Below the pieces are notes generated by a model, which was given only the letters and a program-made list of their open reading frames with translations, did not search any database and was not told where the DNA came from. Made by a program: the position numbers and the translations under genes. From NCBI RefSeq assembly GCF_020524165.1, contig NZ_JAIVKU010000007.1:1-64000 (forward strand): DNA of 64,000 bases, given 5' to 3'. Shown here piece after piece: positions 32,624 to 41,438 of the stretch; positions within the stretch are counted from its first letter, which is position 1, and every line of letters starts with the position of its first letter. Source of the DNA: Guptibacillus hwajinpoensis. GTDB lineage: Bacteria > Bacillota > Bacilli > Bacillales > Guptibacillaceae.

Positions 32624-34018
32624 CTATTTCTTTTTCTTGAAAACAGAAACAACTTCTACATGCGCTGTTTGCGGGAACATATCAACTGGCTGCAAATGCT
32701 TTAGCTCATACCCTTTTTTCATTAAGTAATGAGCATCTTTTGCCAATGTGGATGGATTACACGAGACGTAAACGATGCGATCAGGTTTTGCTTTCACCAT
32801 CGTAGTTAGCAGGGTATCATCACAGCCTGTTCTGGGAGGATCCACTACGATCACGTTCGGCTTAAACCCTTCTTTAATCCACTTAGGCACAATCTCTTCT
32901 GCTTTCCCTACATCATATGTCATTTTTGACTCATAACCGTGTGTCTGAGCATTTTTTCTGGCATCATCAATTGACTCTTTAATAACATCCATTCCTCTTA
33001 CTTCTTTAGCCTCTTCAGCAAGCCATAAACCAATCGTACCTACCCCACAGTAAGCATCAATAATATTCTCATTCCCAGTAAGCTCTGCAGCTTTTTTCAC
33101 TTCATCATATAGTTTGACCGTTTGAAGTGGGTTAAGCTGGAAGAAAGCACGAGCTGATAGTTCGAAGTTTAAATCGCCCAATGACTCTTGAATCACTTCT
33201 TCGCCTTCTAATACAAGGGTTTTTTCTCCAAATATGAGAGAAGTACGTTTTCCATTTACGTTCTGGATAACCGATTTCACTTCAGGCAATCGTTTCTTAA
33301 TTTCTTTGATCAGTAATTCTCTTCTAGGAATTGCTTCTTCTGAAGTCACCAGCACAAGCTGAATTTGGCCCGTTTCAAATCCCACTCTCGTCACGATTGT
33401 CCGAACAAGGCCCTTTCGCTTCTTTTCATGATAAATAGAAATGTTTAAATCTTCTAGGATCTTCACAACCTGACGCGTAACGCGGTTTGTTTCTGGGTGT
33501 TGAACGAGACAGTTTGTCAATTCAACAAGTTCATGAGAGCCTGCTCCGTATAAACCAGCAATGACCTTACCCTTTTGCTTTCTAACCTGAAGCTGGCTTT
33601 TATTTCGATAGTTCCATGGATCTTCCATCCCAATAACGGGTTTTATAGTCAAATCCTTCTCACCTAATTTGGCATGCCGCTCGAACGATTGAATGACGAT
33701 ATCACGCTTTTCACGTAGCTGAGCCTGATAGTTCATATGTTGAAGCTGACAGCCCCCACATTCTTCATAAACAGGACAAGGAGGAGTGACGCGATCCTTC
33801 GATTTTTTACGAAGACGCTTTACTTTAGCTTCTGCTCTGTTCGGAAAAACTTTTGTCACTTCTGCTGTAATTTCTTCCCCAGGAAGCGCCCCTGGAACAA
33901 AGACAACTGTTCTCTTAAAAAATCCAACCCCTTCTCCGTTAATACCTAACCGTTTTATTGTTAAAGGAATCGTTTGACCGTTCGCAAGTCCCGTTCCTTT
34001 CACATTTTTGTTCTCCAA
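32624..34018 (-). CDS. rlmD: 23S rRNA (uracil-C5)-methyltransferase, RlmD/RumA type
   Basis: A 464-residue TrmA-family methyltransferase: N-terminal TRAM domain (about 12-70), iron-sulphur cysteines C81, C87, C90 and C170, SAM motif DAYCGVGTIG (321-330), DPPRTG, and catalytic Cys420 in VSCNPSTL. It methylates uracil C5 in 23S rRNA; the exact site cannot be told. Bacillus has two such paralogues (YefA and YfjO); the neighbours alkA and pdaA point to YfjO. Translation starts at a TTG (34018) with AAGGAGA upstream. No clear terminator follows. Confidence 0.93.
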   Translation of the reverse strand: MENKNVKGTGLANGQTIPLTIKRLGINGEGVGFFKRTVVFVPGALPGEEITAEVTKVFPNRAEAKVKRLRKKSKDRVTPPCPVYEECGGCQLQHMNYQAQLREKRDIVIQSFERHAKLGEKDLTIKPVIGMEDPWNYRNKSQLQVRKQKGKVIAGLYGAGSHELVELTNCLVQHPETNRVTRQVVKILEDLNISIYHEKKRKGLVRTIVTRVGFETGQIQLVLVTSEEAIPRRELLIKEIKKRLPEVKSVIQNVNGKRTSLIFGEKTLVLEGEEVIQESLGDLNFELSARAFFQLNPLQTVKLYDEVKKAAELTGNENIIDAYCGVGTIGLWLAEEAKEVRGMDVIKESIDDARKNAQTHGYESKMTYDVGKAEEIVPKWIKEGFKPNVIVVDPPRTGCDDTLLTTMVKAKPDRIVYVSCNPSTLAKDAHYLMKKGYELKHLQPVDMFPQTAHVEVVSVFKKKK

Positions 34019-34036
34019 AAAAATCTCTCCTTCTAT

Positions 34037-34906
34037 TTAACCGCTCAAGCTTTCCCATAAATACATGGAAATATAGCTTGAATACGGTGACCAATTCTCT
34101 TTGTAAGCCATCACTTCTTCTTTAGTTGGCTTCGTTGGTAGCTGATACCACTTCAAGATGGCATTTTGAATTCCTACATCACCTGCTGGCAAAATATCCT
34201 TTCTCCTTAACCCAAAGAGAAGCACACATTCAACCGTCCACGGACCAACCCCTCTGACCGGGAGCAACTCTTCATACACTTCTTGATTTGTATATGTATA
34301 AAGTTTTTCTAAATCGAGATCACTCGACACTATTTTTTGAGCAATTCCAATCACGTATTCGGCTTTTCGCTTACTGAATTGTAGCTCTCTCAATTCTTCC
34401 ACATTCAACTTGCTTACAACTTCAGCTTGAGGATAAAACCATACGTTTTCCACCTTCGTCCCATATTTTGTCACAAAGCGATACGTTAATGTATAAGCAA
34501 ATTTCATATTAAGCTGCTGATGAATAATATTCTTTAATAAAGCACTATAAACATCAGGTTCACCAATAAGAGGCATGCCAATATATTTCTCGACTAATGA
34601 GGAAATGTTTGTTTTCCTAAACGTTGAGTAAATGCTAGACGGATCCATCTGAAAGTCAAACATTTCACGAATTCGAGTAACAGCTTCTGCTTTGTTCTTT
34701 ATGTCTTTGCCGCGTATCTCAAAACATGGTTGTTCATCCGTTCCTATGAATTGAACAGAATACACACCCTTTTCATTTTGCATCCTTAATGGTACTTTCA
34801 AAATTTTGTTATCATCATCAACGTACTGAAGCGGATCCATGCTCAACCTTCGGAAAAGTCGATCCACGTTGTACGGTTTATGAGGAAAAACTTTCTCAAC
34901 CCACAC
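34037..34906 (-). CDS. alkA: DNA-3-methyladenine glycosylase II (AlkA type)
   Basis: A 289-residue HhH-GPD glycosylase that removes alkylated purines. LPVRGVGPWTVE (helix-hairpin-helix, about 215-226) and catalytic Asp243 in LPAGDVGIQNA are visible. The N-terminal 110 residues form the AlkA_N-like domain. It matches B. subtilis YfjP in position and length. The start is a GTG (34906) with AAGGAGG 7 bases upstream. It is 18 bases upstream of rlmD and the two are probably co-transcribed. Confidence 0.93.
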   Translation of the reverse strand: MWVEKVFPHKPYNVDRLFRRLSMDPLQYVDDDNKILKVPLRMQNEKGVYSVQFIGTDEQPCFEIRGKDIKNKAEAVTRIREMFDFQMDPSSIYSTFRKTNISSLVEKYIGMPLIGEPDVYSALLKNIIHQQLNMKFAYTLTYRFVTKYGTKVENVWFYPQAEVVSKLNVEELRELQFSKRKAEYVIGIAQKIVSSDLDLEKLYTYTNQEVYEELLPVRGVGPWTVECVLLFGLRRKDILPAGDVGIQNAILKWYQLPTKPTKEEVMAYKENWSPYSSYISMYLWESLSG

Positions 34907-35001
34907 AGTACCGCCTCCTTCGTCATGTCCTGTATATTATCGCAAATCCGACACTTGATTACTAGTTACACCTCTAGAAGTATGTCATCAAACCACACAC
35001 A

Positions 35002-35027
35002 AAAGACCGCCATCTCTGGCAGTCTTT
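35002..35027 (-). terminator. pdaA terminator
   Basis: Stem AAAGACTGCCA/TGGCGGTCTTT (one wobble) then TTTTGTG on the minus strand. Confidence 0.72.
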
Positions 35028-35028
35028 C

Positions 35029-35808
35029 TTAAGGCATGATCGGCAGTTTTTCCTTCAAGACAAGATCGTCAAGGCTTTTAAATGTATAGCCCTCTTTCTT
35101 TAGATCTTGGATAACCTTCTCAAGCGCTTCTGCATTATCTTTTGAAACGGTATGCAGAAGCATGATGGCTCCAGGATGAACCTGCCTCATAATGGAGTCA
35201 TACGCATACTGACTACCCTTTTGCTTATTCGTTTCCCAATCTTTATAAGCGAGTGACCAGAAGATGTTATGGTAACCTTCTTCATGAGAAATTGCGAGTG
35301 ACCGCTCACTAAAAACGCCACGCGGCGGTCGTAAATATTGCATTGTTTGATCACCGGTTAAGCGCGTATATTCCTCTTTAACCTTTCGTAATTCAGTTCT
35401 AATTTTCTCATCTGAAATGGCAGTCATATCCGGATGACTCCAGGAGTGATTTCCAACAATATGCCCCTCGTTTACCATTCGCTTCACAAGATCGGGTTGA
35501 TCTTTTAAATAATGTCCCGTCACAAAAAATGTAGCAGGCACCTTTTCTGTTTTTAAAACATCTAAGATCTCATCAGTATAGCCGTTTTCATATCCATTAT
35601 CAAAAGTCATATAAAGTTCTTTTTGATTAGAATCACCAATAAAGTAACTGTCATATGGCTTCAGTAATTCTTGAAATTCAGGCTCTGTCGTAGCGGGTGA
35701 ATGGTTTTTACTCCGTTTGAAATACCAATCATGCGATTGATTGTCCATCGCATATGCTCCAGTCATCGTTCCAAAAATTAGTGCGAGCGTTAATACAATT
35801 ATTTTCAT
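35029..35808 (-). CDS. pdaA: Peptidoglycan N-acetylmuramic acid deacetylase PdaA
   Basis: A 259-residue exported polysaccharide deacetylase needed for muramic-delta-lactam in the spore cortex. A signal peptide spans about residues 1-20 (cut near AYA). Motif 1 is TFDNGYENG, with Asn in place of the second Asp as in PdaA; motif 2 HSWSHPD and motif 3 RPPRG follow, and LLHT is the last motif. GGAGGGATCAG lies before the ATG. Expression in the forespore is expected from family knowledge; I did not assign a promoter. Confidence 0.95.
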   Translation of the reverse strand: MKIIVLTLALIFGTMTGAYAMDNQSHDWYFKRSKNHSPATTEPEFQELLKPYDSYFIGDSNQKELYMTFDNGYENGYTDEILDVLKTEKVPATFFVTGHYLKDQPDLVKRMVNEGHIVGNHSWSHPDMTAISDEKIRTELRKVKEEYTRLTGDQTMQYLRPPRGVFSERSLAISHEEGYHNIFWSLAYKDWETNKQKGSQYAYDSIMRQVHPGAIMLLHTVSKDNAEALEKVIQDLKKEGYTFKSLDDLVLKEKLPIMP

Positions 35809-35916
35809 CTGATCCCTCCTTCTTTGTCCTCGTATTTAGTGTGTGACGTTTAACCTGTTTTCTCTCTTCATTCTTATGGATCGCTCTTAGGAAATTATCT
35901 CCATCCATCATCCTCT

Positions 35917-35947
35917 CAAAAAATAACCAGCATTTCTGCTGGTTATT
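35917..35947 (-). terminator. yfkD terminator
   Basis: An 11-bp stem AATAACCAGCA/TGCTGGTTATT followed by TTTTTGAG on the minus strand. Confidence 0.85.
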
Positions 35948-36737
35948 GACGTGTATTGAATTCAAAAGTTAAATAGTCTTGAACCGGGATCCACGCCCCG
36001 ATTCCCTGTTGCGTTACATTCCGTACTTCCAATTTCATTTTGCTTCCTTTTAAGACAAGATAAACTTCGCCATAGGTTACTTTTCCTTTTTCATTAACAG
36101 CGGGGACATAGCTCGTTAGGGTCCCATAATTCTTTGCCCCAACGTTATACACATTGCCTTTTTTCGTATCTTTCCCAATCATTGTTTGAAAAGAGAGAGA
36201 GAGCTTTGTTTTCTCTGAAGCCTTCATCATCATCATTTTCTTTACATCTTCACTATCAGGAATAGAAGCAGTTAAACCACCGTTTACTTTCTTCTCTTCT
36301 TCTTGACGATAAGTCATTTGAACGGGACCACTTCCACCTCGATTATCCACTCGATTTACATTCGCCTGCTTATATTGCCAATTAACATTTGTTTCAGCTG
36401 AATCATAATTCAACGCCCACTTACCTAGGTAGATACTCGCACGATAGCCTATTGCAAGCTTAGATGGTGAAATCGTAGAATCATTTAAGATCTGAATTAA
36501 CTCAGGGTTCTCAATCCGAACATCAGCGGAACCTGTCAACTCTTTCGTTAATTCACTCGGCTGTAAAGTCGGTAAGTCTTGGGCCGGATTTGGATAAGTG
36601 TTTTCCTTTGAAATATTGACCGTAGAATCAGGAACTTGTAGCGCTTGATTGTTTCCCGCTTTCTTCCCCTCGGCAGCTAGCGTATTTAGTGGCGAGATAA
36701 CGGTTAAGAGCAGGATGATTAAGGCTAATTTCTTCAT
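35943..36737 (-). CDS. yfkD: YfkD family secreted protein
   Basis: A 264-residue protein with a signal peptide (MKKLALIILLLTVISPLNTLA) and an otherwise polar sequence. The size equals that I recall for B. subtilis YfkD, and the gene order (pdaA then yfkD) agrees. A run MKKMMMMKASEKTKL occurs near residue 170. The ATG at 36737 follows AAAGGAGA; the frame starts earlier at 36767 without support. Function unknown; extracytoplasmic location is predicted. Confidence 0.82.
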   Translation of the reverse strand: MKKLALIILLLTVISPLNTLAAEGKKAGNNQALQVPDSTVNISKENTYPNPAQDLPTLQPSELTKELTGSADVRIENPELIQILNDSTISPSKLAIGYRASIYLGKWALNYDSAETNVNWQYKQANVNRVDNRGGSGPVQMTYRQEEEKKVNGGLTASIPDSEDVKKMMMMKASEKTKLSLSFQTMIGKDTKKGNVYNVGAKNYGTLTSYVPAVNEKGKVTYGEVYLVLKGSKMKLEVRNVTQQGIGAWIPVQDYLTFEFNTRQ

Positions 36738-36858
36738 TTTTATTCTCCTTTGTTCGCAACTGTTCATACAGGATAATTCAGACTCTTATTTGTATTTTTT
36801 CTAGAAACCTGTCTTTTATCCAACAAAGTGTGATATTTAAATTCGATTCCTACATAAA

Positions 36859-36884
36859 AAAATGAACGCTTAAGCGTTCATTTT
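36859..36884 (-). terminator. Palindromic terminator
   Basis: AAAATGAACGCTT with its exact complement forms a 26-base palindrome that contains the stop codon of the membrane-protein gene; A and T runs flank it. Confidence 0.8.
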
Positions 36885-37463
36885 CTCAAAAGTAGGATAG
36901 AAAAACTGTACAAGCGGGCCAATTCCAAAGGTAATGGCCAATGTTCCAATTCCAATTGGTCCTCCTAAAATAACAGCTACAAGAAGGGCAAGGAGTTCTC
37001 CAATTGTTTTTGAAGTTCGAATGCTTAATCCTGTTTTATGATGAATAGCAAGCATTAGCCCATCAATCGGAATAACAGCAAACTTCGCTTGAAGATAGAT
37101 TGCGATTCCAAGTCCAATGAGAACCATCCCAATTGCAAAAACAGCATAAGCTAGGAAAACATCTGTAATCGTCCAGTTTGCAAACAAAGTTATTAACCAA
37201 AAATCAATAAATAAACCTGTTACAATGATTGTAATAAGAGCAAAGAAATCGGGCCAAGCTTTCATTAGTATCGCATTAACGATAATTAAGATAACCCCAA
37301 CAATAATGACCCAACTACCAACTGTAAAGCCGATTGTTTCCGATAATCCTACGTTAAGGGCATCCCATGCTCCTGCACCTATATCTGATTTAATCGTTAA
37401 AGTTATTCCAGCCGTCAATACGAATAAGCCAATCACATAGAACAAAAAGCGCTTCATTTTCAA
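36870..37463 (-). CDS. YczE/YyaS/YitT family membrane protein
   Basis: A protein of about 197 residues with five membrane helices. TIKSDIGAGAWDALNVGL near the N-terminus is the hallmark of the YczE group (COG2364), and AIPIDGLML-like VIPIDGLMLAIHHKTG follows. Transport or regulatory function is unproven. The start is uncertain: the frame opens at 37505, but the only decent ribosome site (GAGAGG) fits a TTG at 37463, 9 bases downstream. Confidence 0.82.
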   Translation of the reverse strand: MKMKRFLFYVIGLFVLTAGITLTIKSDIGAGAWDALNVGLSETIGFTVGSWVIIVGVILIIVNAILMKAWPDFFALITIIVTGLFIDFWLITLFANWTITDVFLAYAVFAIGMVLIGLGIAIYLQAKFAVIPIDGLMLAIHHKTGLSIRTSKTIGELLALLVAVILGGPIGIGTLAITFGIGPLVQFFYPTFEKMNA

Positions 37464-37549
37464 ATCTGGCATCCTCTCTATAACTACATAGACTCCATTG
37501 TCCATTGTAACGCAGAAATCAGTAATAGGACGACCCTTTCCTTTAGCAA

Positions 37550-38932
37550 TTATGCATTATTTTTCTTTTGTATCTTCTCGGTGTCAGGATTTTGTTCCTC
37601 TTCAAATAATTCAATTTCACGCCACTTGCCATAACGATAATAAGCAATAGCAAATAAACTTGAGATAATAAAGCTAACACCTATTCCATATGCAATTCCT
37701 TCTGCTCCTAGCCATCTTGAAAAAAGGTACGTCAGCGGTACACGAAGAATCCAGAACGAAATAATATTAAGGACAAGCACTTGAACCATCGCCCCTGCGG
37801 CTTTTACGACGCCGTTTAACACAAAGTTAATACCAAGAAACGGATAGAAAAAGGCAACCGTTTTTAAGTAACTTTTTCCAAAAGCAATGGTCGCTGGATC
37901 GTCAATAAAAAGACGAATCATTGATTCAGCAGCGAAAAAAATAATCGCGCTTATTGTGAAAGAGACAGAAAGAATTAAGATAATCCCATTTTTGGAAATT
38001 GAAGAAACTCTCCACCATTTCCCAGAGCCAATATTCTGTCCAGCCATACTGTTTACTGCTGCTCCAAGAGTAAACGCCGGTAACATGATGATACGATCAA
38101 GCCTTTGTGCTGCTCCAAATCCTGCGACAACTTGCGTACCAAAGCTCGCTACAATCCCCATAATCGCTGTTACTCCCGCAGACACGGTCATCATTTGCAA
38201 CCCTGCAGGGATCCCAAGTTTGGAAATCCGCTTAATTTCTTTCCAGTCGGGTAGATGAGGAATTGTAAACGGAATTTTAGATTTCCATATCGAATAAATG
38301 ACGCCATATAAAAAGGCTGAACCTTGAGATAGGATTGTCGCATAAGCTGCTCCTTCAATTCCCCAGTTAAAATAAGAAATAAACAATGGGTCCAAAGCGG
38401 TATTCAAAATAACAGCAAACAACACAAAGCGAATCGGTGTTTTACTATCCCCAAGCGCTCGTAAAACCGTTCCAATAAAGTTATAACCAAACAAAAAAAG
38501 AATACCAAGGAAATTAATTCGCAAATACGCTTTCGTACTTTCGAAAATTTCATCTGGTGTTCCTAAAAATTTCAGGATAGGGTCCGTGAATAGAAAACCG
38601 ATTATTCCAAATACGATTGATAGAATCGTTAAAGCAACCACAAATGCGTTAAGCGATTCGACCAGACCACTTTTATCAGAAGCTCCCTTTCTCTGAGACA
38701 AAACGGTTAGCGTAGCACTATTGACGCCAATAATAAATGAAAGCACAGTAAAGATTACTGGTGCTGCAATTGAAATCGCTCCAAGCGCATTGGCACCAAG
38801 TAAGTTCCCTACCCAGATGCTATCAATGAACTGATAAGACGTTTGCAATAAGTTCGTTAAGAAGATAGGTAACGAAAAAAAGACCATTTGCTTTGCAATA
38901 TTACCTTGAGTAAAATCATATGTTTTGTTCAT
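37550..38932 (-). CDS. MATE family efflux transporter
   Basis: A 460-residue protein with twelve predicted helices in two related halves. The N-terminal QMVFFSLPIFLTNLLQTSYQFIDSIWVG and ALGAISIAAPV are typical of MatE domains. It would exchange cations for drugs or metabolites; the substrate is unknown. The C-terminus is charged and cytoplasmic. AAGAAGG precedes the ATG. It is a single gene with a 180-base upstream region in which I saw no riboswitch. Confidence 0.93.
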   Translation of the reverse strand: MNKTYDFTQGNIAKQMVFFSLPIFLTNLLQTSYQFIDSIWVGNLLGANALGAISIAAPVIFTVLSFIIGVNSATLTVLSQRKGASDKSGLVESLNAFVVALTILSIVFGIIGFLFTDPILKFLGTPDEIFESTKAYLRINFLGILFLFGYNFIGTVLRALGDSKTPIRFVLFAVILNTALDPLFISYFNWGIEGAAYATILSQGSAFLYGVIYSIWKSKIPFTIPHLPDWKEIKRISKLGIPAGLQMMTVSAGVTAIMGIVASFGTQVVAGFGAAQRLDRIIMLPAFTLGAAVNSMAGQNIGSGKWWRVSSISKNGIILILSVSFTISAIIFFAAESMIRLFIDDPATIAFGKSYLKTVAFFYPFLGINFVLNGVVKAAGAMVQVLVLNIISFWILRVPLTYLFSRWLGAEGIAYGIGVSFIISSLFAIAYYRYGKWREIELFEEEQNPDTEKIQKKNNA

Positions 38933-39111
38933 TTAATTACCTTCTTACCTGTCAATTTAAAATCTCACTATGGTATACCCCTAGTATTGGTTTGAAAAAC
39001 GATGGAATGCGCTGAAATCTTTTGTAGGAAATAATGGCATATTCAGGCGTTTTAGAATTTGAAAATAGAGGAAGATTAAGATTAGAGTTAAATTCGAAAG
39101 GAGAATTTGTA

Positions 39112-39540
39112 ATGGCAATGTCTCAAACAGAAATAAAAAATAAAGTTTTAAGTATTTTCGACTCTCACTATGTAGGTACGTTAAGCACAGTGAAGGATAA
39201 CAAACCTCATTCACGTTTTATGACTTTCTTTCATGATGAGCTAACATTAATGACACCAACAAGTAAGGAAACACACAAAGTGGAAGATATTGAACAGAAT
39301 AAAAATGTTCATGTTCTACTTGGTTATGATGGCGAAGGATGGCATGATCGTTTCGTAGAAGTACAGGGTCAGGTTACAATCGATGACTCCAAAGAAACAA
39401 AGGAAAAACTATGGGGAGATCAACTTAAGCAATGGTTTGATTCACCTGAAGATCCTAACTACATCGTTCTTACAATCAAACCCGATACGATTCGCCTCAT
39501 GAACGAAGGAGAAAACACTCCCGAGACACTAGAACTATAG
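39112..39540 (+). CDS. Pyridoxamine 5'-phosphate oxidase-like general stress protein
   Basis: A 142-residue flavin-binding split-barrel protein similar to general stress protein 26 (YdaG type). SHYVGTLSTVKDNKPHSRFMTFFHD is the N-terminal FMN-binding beta region, and EGWHDRFVEVQGQVTI follows. The start at 39112 (MAMSQTE) has AAAGGAG 8 bases upstream; the frame opens at 39034. A role in general stress is inferred from family. The convergent OsmC gene is separated by a perfect palindromic terminator. Confidence 0.87.
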   Translation: MAMSQTEIKNKVLSIFDSHYVGTLSTVKDNKPHSRFMTFFHDELTLMTPTSKETHKVEDIEQNKNVHVLLGYDGEGWHDRFVEVQGQVTIDDSKETKEKLWGDQLKQWFDSPEDPNYIVLTIKPDTIRLMNEGENTPETLEL

Positions 39541-39550
39541 GTCATATACA

Positions 39551-39598
39551 AAAAAAACGAAAGAAGGGATACGGCCGTATCCCTTCTTTCGTTTTTTA
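39551..39598. terminator. Bidirectional terminator, 44-bp perfect palindrome
   Basis: Arms 39553-39574 and 39575-39596 are exact complements (centre ACGGCCGT). It serves both convergent genes. Confidence 0.93.
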
Positions 39599-39988
39599 TT
39601 GGGCTACAATATCAAAGGATTCTTCTAAGTCTATGCTGCCAATAACGGATTGGGCCATAGAACAGTGTTTCTTGGTTAATTCAAGCGCTCTTTCTACTTT
39701 CTGTTCATCTAGGTCACCGAATAACGTAAAGTGGAGGTGAATTTTTTCTACACGATTGGCTTCTTCTTGATTACGTGTCACATCGGCTTTTATTTTAATA
39801 TCGTCATATTTCATTCGCTTTTTATCAAGAATCTGTCGAAGCACACCACCACTACAAACTGCTACAGACGAAACAAGCAGCTGGTAAGGGCGAAAGCCGA
39901 ACTGTTCATCTCCAGATATGTGAAGTGTTCCATATTCAAAATCAGCAGTAAAACCTGTTTCTTCTTTTTTCATGTTAAATTCCAACAT
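39596..39988 (-). CDS. OsmC family peroxiredoxin-like protein
   Basis: A 130-residue OsmC/Ohr-fold protein. The two conserved cysteines are C45 (SSVAVCSGG) and C109 (KKHCSM), the pair that reduces organic hydroperoxides in this family. It is closer to the short YhfA-like group than to classical Ohr (inference from length). The ATG at 39988 has GAGGA 6 bases upstream; a GTG at 39994 overlaps that site. Together with Bcp and the thioredoxin-like protein it adds to the redox-defence genes of the window. Confidence 0.88.
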   Translation of the reverse strand: MLEFNMKKEETGFTADFEYGTLHISGDEQFGFRPYQLLVSSVAVCSGGVLRQILDKKRMKYDDIKIKADVTRNQEEANRVEKIHLHFTLFGDLDEQKVERALELTKKHCSMAQSVIGSIDLEESFDIVAQ

Positions 39989-40127
39989 GCTCACTCCTCG
40001 TAAGTAGACGTTGCTCTTATTTTAAATCAGGAAGGAGAAAATTGCGAACGGTAGCCCTTTTCTTCCCATTCTATTATAATGGCACTGATAAGAATTCCCT
40101 TTTTTGGCCAGATGGAGTGTGAACAAT

Positions 40128-41297
40128 TTGTTTGAATCAAAACGCTATCGTTTCCTTGTTCTTATTTCGATTGTCTTTATTTCAGGCTATTCTCAAGGAA
40201 TGTTACTCCCATTATTATCCATACTTTTAGAGAAAGCAGGGGTTTCGTCAAGTATGAATGGATTAAATGCTTCTGCTCTCTATATTGGTATATTGTTTGC
40301 CTCTCCATTTATCGAGAAGCCCGTTCGAAAATACGGATACAAACCGGCCATTGCCGTCGGACTTTTCCTCGTAATGGTTTCCATTACGTTGATTCCAATC
40401 TGGCAGGCATTCTGGTTCTGGTTTATCTTAAGGGTAATTGTAGGAATTGGGGATAACCTTCTTCATTTTGCAACTCAGCTCTGGATTACAACAACAACGC
40501 CTAAAGAAAAGCGGGGACGGAACATTGCCATTTATGGATCTGCTTTTGGACTTGGCTTTGCCGCTGGACCACTCTCCACAATTCTTGTTGAGTATTCCTT
40601 GTTTCTTCCGTTCTTACTAGCTTCCGGAATCGCTTGTGTTACCTGGCTGTTGCTCTCAAAAATTAAAAATGAGTTTCCGGATCCCTTAGCGCATGGTTCT
40701 GAGCGGGTGCTCTCAAAATATGCTCACGTTTTAAAAATCGGTTGGGTCGCCCTTTTACCTTCTTTTGGTTACGGCTTCCTCGAAGCATCTCTTCATGGGA
40801 ATTTTCCTGTTTATGCGCTTCGAGCAGGTCTAGACGTCAAAGCAGTTTCGATTCTGCTTCCTGCGTTTGTCGTAGGCAGTCTTATTTTTCAAATGCCACT
40901 TGGAATCATGAGTGATAAGTTTGGACGTAAAAACATCCTACTTATTAGTATTTTGATTGGATCGGTTTGTTTTTCAGGTGCCATCTTTACCACTTCCATC
41001 CCGTTACTTTTTACTCTATTTTTCCTAGCAGGTATGATGGTTGGATCGCTTTTTTCCTTAAGTATCACCTACTTAGCAGACCTCCTCCCAAATAGCCTTC
41101 TACCGACAGGAAACATTCTAGCTGGCATTTTCTTTGGAATTGGCAGTATACTCGGTCCCTATCTTGGCGGCGTCTTTATTGATTGGTTTGCGAAAGGAAG
41201 TATTTTTTATGCGATTAGCGGTATGTTGCTAACCTTATTCATAGCAACCGCTGTTCATAAAAATCCTGAACCAATTAGAGAATATTCTACTTCATGA
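40128..41297 (+). CDS. MFS transporter
   Basis: A 389-residue major facilitator with twelve helices. The motif-A-like segment GIMSDKFGRKN lies between helices 8 and 9, and the first half carries a weak copy (EKPVRKYGYKP). It probably exports drugs or metabolites. Start: a TTG at 40128 with GGAG 9 bases upstream is preferred over the TTG at 40104. The position after yfkD is similar to yfkF of B. subtilis, also an MFS gene. Substrate unknown. Confidence 0.87.
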   Translation: MFESKRYRFLVLISIVFISGYSQGMLLPLLSILLEKAGVSSSMNGLNASALYIGILFASPFIEKPVRKYGYKPAIAVGLFLVMVSITLIPIWQAFWFWFILRVIVGIGDNLLHFATQLWITTTTPKEKRGRNIAIYGSAFGLGFAAGPLSTILVEYSLFLPFLLASGIACVTWLLLSKIKNEFPDPLAHGSERVLSKYAHVLKIGWVALLPSFGYGFLEASLHGNFPVYALRAGLDVKAVSILLPAFVVGSLIFQMPLGIMSDKFGRKNILLISILIGSVCFSGAIFTTSIPLLFTLFFLAGMMVGSLFSLSITYLADLLPNSLLPTGNILAGIFFGIGSILGPYLGGVFIDWFAKGSIFYAISGMLLTLFIATAVHKNPEPIREYSTS

Positions 41298-41350
41298 GTA
41301 AAGAAACGTTTTATAGCCATTTTAATACTATATAGAATGAACCCTTTTCA

Positions 41351-41378
41351 TTGACTTATGATGGATATGTACTATAAT
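41351..41378 (+). promoter_or_regulatory. Sigma-A promoter of the thioredoxin-like gene
   Basis: TTGACT (41351-41356), 16-base spacer, TATAAT (41373-41378). Predicted start near 41385. Confidence 0.8.
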
Positions 41379-41394
41379 AATAACTGTGATTATC

Positions 41395-41409
41395 TGATAA
41401 TGATTATAA
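41395..41409 (+). promoter_or_regulatory. Fur/PerR-type operator
   Basis: TGATAATGATTATAA differs by one base from the Fur 7-1-7 core TGATAATNATTATCA and by one base from the Per box TTATAATNATTATAA. It lies about +10 to +24 from the predicted start, a repressing position. Confidence 0.72.
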
Positions 41410-41438
41410 TTAATTCCGATTAAAGGAGTCGATACTAA

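Noticed and set aside
35729..35965. 78-codon minus-strand frame between yfkD and pdaA
   Set aside because: Runs across the yfkD terminator and into pdaA in another frame; no ribosome site.
36859..36884. Same operator family as the palindrome at 9959-9974
   Set aside because: Both contain CGCTTAAGCG, but this one is a terminator hairpin around a stop codon; the shared core is probably coincidence.
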